Shown: positions 61,314 to 64,000 of the stretch, piece by piece
Position numbering within the stretch: position 1 is the stretch's first letter
How the letters are laid out: each line of letters begins with the position of its first letter
NCBI RefSeq assembly: GCF_003443615.1
Contig: NZ_CP031967.1
Location: 3,534,001 to 3,598,000, forward strand
Reading direction: 5' to 3'
Source of the DNA: Alteromonas sp. BL110
GTDB lineage: Bacteria; Pseudomonadota; Gammaproteobacteria; Enterobacterales; Alteromonadaceae
Length of the DNA stretch: 64,000 nucleotides
The notes under the pieces: model-generated
The model's database searches: none
What the model was told of the DNA's origin: nothing
The model's input: only the letters and a program-made list of their open reading frames with translations
Translations under genes and position numbers: made by a program

Positions 61314-62921
61314 CTAATGTTTCCACTCTTCATCCAATAAGACAACTTCATCGTTTTCAGATTTAATTTCTTTACGGGACTCAGTGCCATTTTCTGCCAC
61401 AAGATAAAATTCATAAATCGTAATATCAGTTCCGTATTGCTTACTTTCAATGATACGCCTAACTTGGTCAGAGTTTTCCTGCTTCTTGATAAGTGTTTTT
61501 ACAGCGGAAGGTAAATCTTCCATAGTTAAATCCCGCTGTACTTCAACAATTTTCCACTGCTCTCCGTCTTGCAGCATATCGAATTCTATTTCATTTCCGT
61601 TAGCGTCTTCACCTTCAACATCAAGATATACATTACCGTGTTTGTATTCTTTCTCAACTTCTTGTATCGCAAAGTTAGGAGCAACACTTTTTATTGCTGT
61701 TAACGCGGAAGTAGGAATAGCATCTGTGGATATCGCTTCTTTTTTGTTTAGCGTAGCGCCAATCTTAACATTGTCGCTTTCCGCCACAGGTCTTTGCGTA
61801 ATTAGGTTCGCTTTGAAGGTTTCAGTCGGTTCGCTGCTTTCACCTACCGTTAAGTTGGAAAACGCGACCTGTACATAGTCACCATTTTTCTTATCTTCTT
61901 CCCAGTTTCCTGTACCCATACATGCCGCGTACCAAAAGCCGTCATCATCTTTAGTGCTGCACTGGTTATAAGCGCCCGCTTTAAAATAATTCCAATCTAG
62001 CGTATAGCCGTAAGGATGATCGTGCTGGTCCAACTCACCATAAGCATTTACCCCATTGGCAAGATTAATAGCATAATTAACGGTTTTGTGTCCGTCTGAT
62101 TTAAAGCTCAGGTACATTACATCACCGTGAACGTTCACTTCATAACTAAAGCTCTCGTTAAGTTTAATACCTTCGCTACCCGGATTTTCAGGATTGGTCC
62201 ATAAATTTCCCCAAACTGGATAAGCAATGTCAGTACGGTTTTTATCATTTTTGGGCAAGTTACGCTCGTAAGTCCAAAACACAGAGCCCGTTTCATGCTG
62301 AGGCCACTTTTTGTAATAAATCTTGAGTGGCTCATTACCCCAACCAAACCCTTTAACCTTTTTCTTCCATTTACTAGCGTGTATCTGACCTACTACCACC
62401 GAAAAAGCTGGCGCTTTATCTGGGTATTTAGCTCTCGTAGCGACATGCTGCACTTTAAGCGTGGCATTTAATTTTCCGCCTACTTGAGCAAAGCGGTCTG
62501 AAATAGGGTTACTGGCAACGGTAAAGTTATTCTTGGGTGAGTGAGTTTTAATACGTGTGTTAGAACCGCGAAGCATGTGTCGCAGTTCGCTACGGGTATT
62601 GGATGAGTTTTGAGTGGTTAGTGCTTTATTGGGCGCTGCAAACACCATATTTCCTTCATCGTCCACATAGAAAAAGTCTCTGTGCTCAAAGCTCTGGATA
62701 TCCTTTACGGATATTTCGTCAACTTTCCCATTGTTGTCTTTATCTGTAGGGATTGTAATTTTCCATTCGCTTAAATCAAACTGCTCAGCTGGAAGTGCCT
62801 CAGCATTAGCAAGACCTGAAGCGAAGAGCAATGGAAGGCACGTCGACAGGTGCTTTGTCCATGGGGTAACAGAGACGGCGAATAACGAGAAGGCAGTAGG
62901 CATTGTTTTTATTTTAGACAT
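61314..62921 (-). CDS. PL7-family alginate lyase with PepSY-like C-terminal domains
   Basis: 535 residues, start at 62919-62921 after AAGAGG. A signal peptide ends at LFASGLANAEA. The PL7 catalytic domain (about 45-350) carries the three family signatures: TRSELRHML, the VVGQIHA (catalytic Gln-Ile-His) and YFKAGAYNQC. It cleaves alginate by beta-elimination outside the cytoplasm. A C-terminal region (about 385-535) holds two PepSY-like repeats (TSALTAIKSVAPNFAIQEVE and LPSAVKTLIKKQENSDQVRR), an addition not usual in PL7. No other alginate genes (PL6/PL17, transporter) are in the window. Confidence 0.9.
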   Translation of the reverse strand: MSKIKTMPTAFSLFAVSVTPWTKHLSTCLPLLFASGLANAEALPAEQFDLSEWKITIPTDKDNNGKVDEISVKDIQSFEHRDFFYVDDEGNMVFAAPNKALTTQNSSNTRSELRHMLRGSNTRIKTHSPKNNFTVASNPISDRFAQVGGKLNATLKVQHVATRAKYPDKAPAFSVVVGQIHASKWKKKVKGFGWGNEPLKIYYKKWPQHETGSVFWTYERNLPKNDKNRTDIAYPVWGNLWTNPENPGSEGIKLNESFSYEVNVHGDVMYLSFKSDGHKTVNYAINLANGVNAYGELDQHDHPYGYTLDWNYFKAGAYNQCSTKDDDGFWYAACMGTGNWEEDKKNGDYVQVAFSNLTVGESSEPTETFKANLITQRPVAESDNVKIGATLNKKEAISTDAIPTSALTAIKSVAPNFAIQEVEKEYKHGNVYLDVEGEDANGNEIEFDMLQDGEQWKIVEVQRDLTMEDLPSAVKTLIKKQENSDQVRRIIESKQYGTDITIYEFYLVAENGTESRKEIKSENDEVVLLDEEWKH

Positions 62922-63571
62922 TTAAACCTCTTGGTAGACAATCGCTTACGAATACAACTCATACTTAAGTCAATAATATTGGTAAGTCCGGTTGTGGGTA
63001 AAGCTTTATATTTGTAATGCCAATTTATCATTCTTGTAAACCAATTGCAAAATGTTATCAAGTCGTTAAATCAAGAGGCGTCCAGCAGGGTTTGTGAGTG
63101 TATAACCGTTGCTTCTACCGTTAATTTCGAGGCTTTTTCATACTTATGTCTATGCGCATCTCGATATTCAGCGCGAGAAATAAACTTTTTGGTAATACCA
63201 AATATGCAATAGACACTATATTCTTTACCCAGTGTTTGTTTGAGCCTGTTTCACAAACTTAAGTTTAGAAGCGCTTAAATTAAACCCGAAGGAAAGAAAC
63301 GGAAAAATTCTCTTAAAGTGTGTAGAAAATTCTTTATATACATTTTGTAGTAACAGTCTTGTTTCATATCTTTCTGATATTCAAAGAAATATATTGTGGT
63401 ATAGAAGCTGCAATCCCAAATTATAAATTACATTTAGCAATTAATATTAGCGTGCTGTTTTGCATACATTACCTTTTCAGCGCCGAAGAAGTCGTTAACC
63501 AAATAGAAGTCGTTAACCATATAATTGTTATCCAAATTATGAGCAGTTCACAGTTGGTCAAGGAGTGAGGC
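62922..63571. other. Intergenic region before the last gene
   Basis: About 650 bp. A 14-bp direct repeat GAAGTCGTTAACCA occurs twice 18 bp apart (63488-63501 and 63506-63519). A short frame over 63359-63568 looks unsupported. Otherwise nothing is recognised. Confidence 0.5.
63488..63519 (+). repeat. 14-bp direct repeat, two copies
   Basis: GAAGTCGTTAACCA at 63488 and 63506, 18-bp period, about 55 bp upstream of the final gene; a possible operator. Confidence 0.7.
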
Positions 63572-63949
63572 ATGAACATTTTAAAGTGGGTTTATTCAGC
63601 TATTGTTGTTTCAGTGGTCATAGCACTAATCGGCATGTTCGGGCAGGGTAAGCTTTCAGTTAGCCAAGCAACGGCCGATGACGCAGAACGTACTGTTCAC
63701 GCCGATATTGTTAAAGTTGAACAGACTTTATCACTGGTAGAGTTTGATTTATCTAAAAAGGCGCATCTGCTTAGAAAAACACGATTAGAATTTTATGTTA
63801 AGCAGGCAAAACAAGCCGATTTAAGAGGCTGGAAGTTTAAACGTGACGAGTTCGTTGAACGGGCTGAAAACATCATAAGCCACCACCTTACGCAATATGC
63901 GAACGATATAGCTCAAGAGACAGAGACCTACACTGCACAGGCAATCTAG
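63572..63949 (+). CDS. Hypothetical small membrane-anchored protein
   Basis: 125 residues, ATG after AAGGAGTGAGG. An N-terminal TM or uncleaved signal (VYSAIVVSVVIALIGMFGQ) is followed by an amphipathic helical, basic periplasmic or cytosolic part (KVEQTLSLVEFDLSKKAHLL, KQAKQADLRGWKFKRDEFVE). No family recognised. A probable terminator follows directly. Confidence 0.65.
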   Translation: MNILKWVYSAIVVSVVIALIGMFGQGKLSVSQATADDAERTVHADIVKVEQTLSLVEFDLSKKAHLLRKTRLEFYVKQAKQADLRGWKFKRDEFVERAENIISHHLTQYANDIAQETETYTAQAI

Positions 63950-63971
63950 TCTAAACAGTATTAACGAAAAC

Positions 63972-64000
63972 GCCCCTTACATCATAAAGGTGTAAAGGGC
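63972..64000 (+). terminator. Probable terminator at the right edge
   Basis: GCCCCTTACATC / GGTGTAAAGGGC, 10 of 12 pairs with a 5-nt loop. The T-run, if present, lies beyond the window. Confidence 0.5.

Noticed and set aside
63359..63568. 69-codon frame before the last gene
   Set aside because: No Shine-Dalgarno, no recognisable composition of a real protein, and it runs through the 14-bp direct repeat.

Overview
The window reads as chromosome of a marine gammaproteobacterium, most likely Alteromonas or a close relative in the Alteromonadales. The basis is gene content: ppiB/cysS, mltD-gloB-yafS-type methyltransferase, metG/mrp, dcd, a TonB siderophore receptor, a secreted ExeM-type nuclease, PhoX, a PL7 alginate lyase and a PEP-CTERM protein. 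The genus is inferred from family resemblance, not from a search.

Layout. 1-16149 is ordinary chromosome: ppiB (cut by the left edge) divergent from cysS, a Fur-type TonB receptor, a voltage-sensor-like membrane protein, mltD, gloB with its divergent methyltransferase, mscS, metG divergent from mrp, dcd and a DASS-family anion transporter. 16150-16226 is tRNA-Pro(GGG). 16182-28654 is an integrated island of about 12.5 kb inserted at the 3' half of that tRNA. It is bounded by identical 46-bp direct repeats and by matching triplets of TGTAGC sites at both ends that look like integrase arm sites. It carries a P4-type integrase, an AlpA/Xis-like HTH protein, a ColE2-type replicase, an Xre regulator, a second tyrosine recombinase preceded by a structured non-coding region, and two cargo blocks. 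The first is a translationally coupled operon of an SF1 helicase, a DarT-like ADP-ribosyltransferase and an ADP-ribosylglycohydrolase. The second is a coupled pair of an NdpA-like nucleoid protein and a two-TM membrane protein. Both blocks look like anti-phage or element-stabilising modules.

28655-64000 is again chromosome: an alpha/beta hydrolase, a GAF histidine kinase with an HD-GYP response regulator, nitroreductase and FMN reductase, a carbonyl/electrophile cluster (OYE, YqhD, DJ-1-like, LysR), a small PstS-like protein, and a large nuclease with a C-terminal dockerin followed at once by a cohesin-like PEP-CTERM protein. After these come a WYL regulator, a hybrid kinase, a PhoX gene with a three-unit Pho box, a diheme lipoprotein, a three-gene block (glycosyltransferase, YqcI/YcgG heme N-hydroxylase family, DUF1989), a YHYH/two-component locus flanked by two small related secreted proteins, an EEP-family membrane protein, a BON protein, alginate lyase and a small membrane protein.

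The most unusual parts are the helicase/DarT/ADP-ribosylglycohydrolase operon and the dockerin-nuclease plus cohesin-PEP-CTERM pair. No CRISPR array or rRNA gene was seen. All functions are assigned by reading motifs; no database search was possible.
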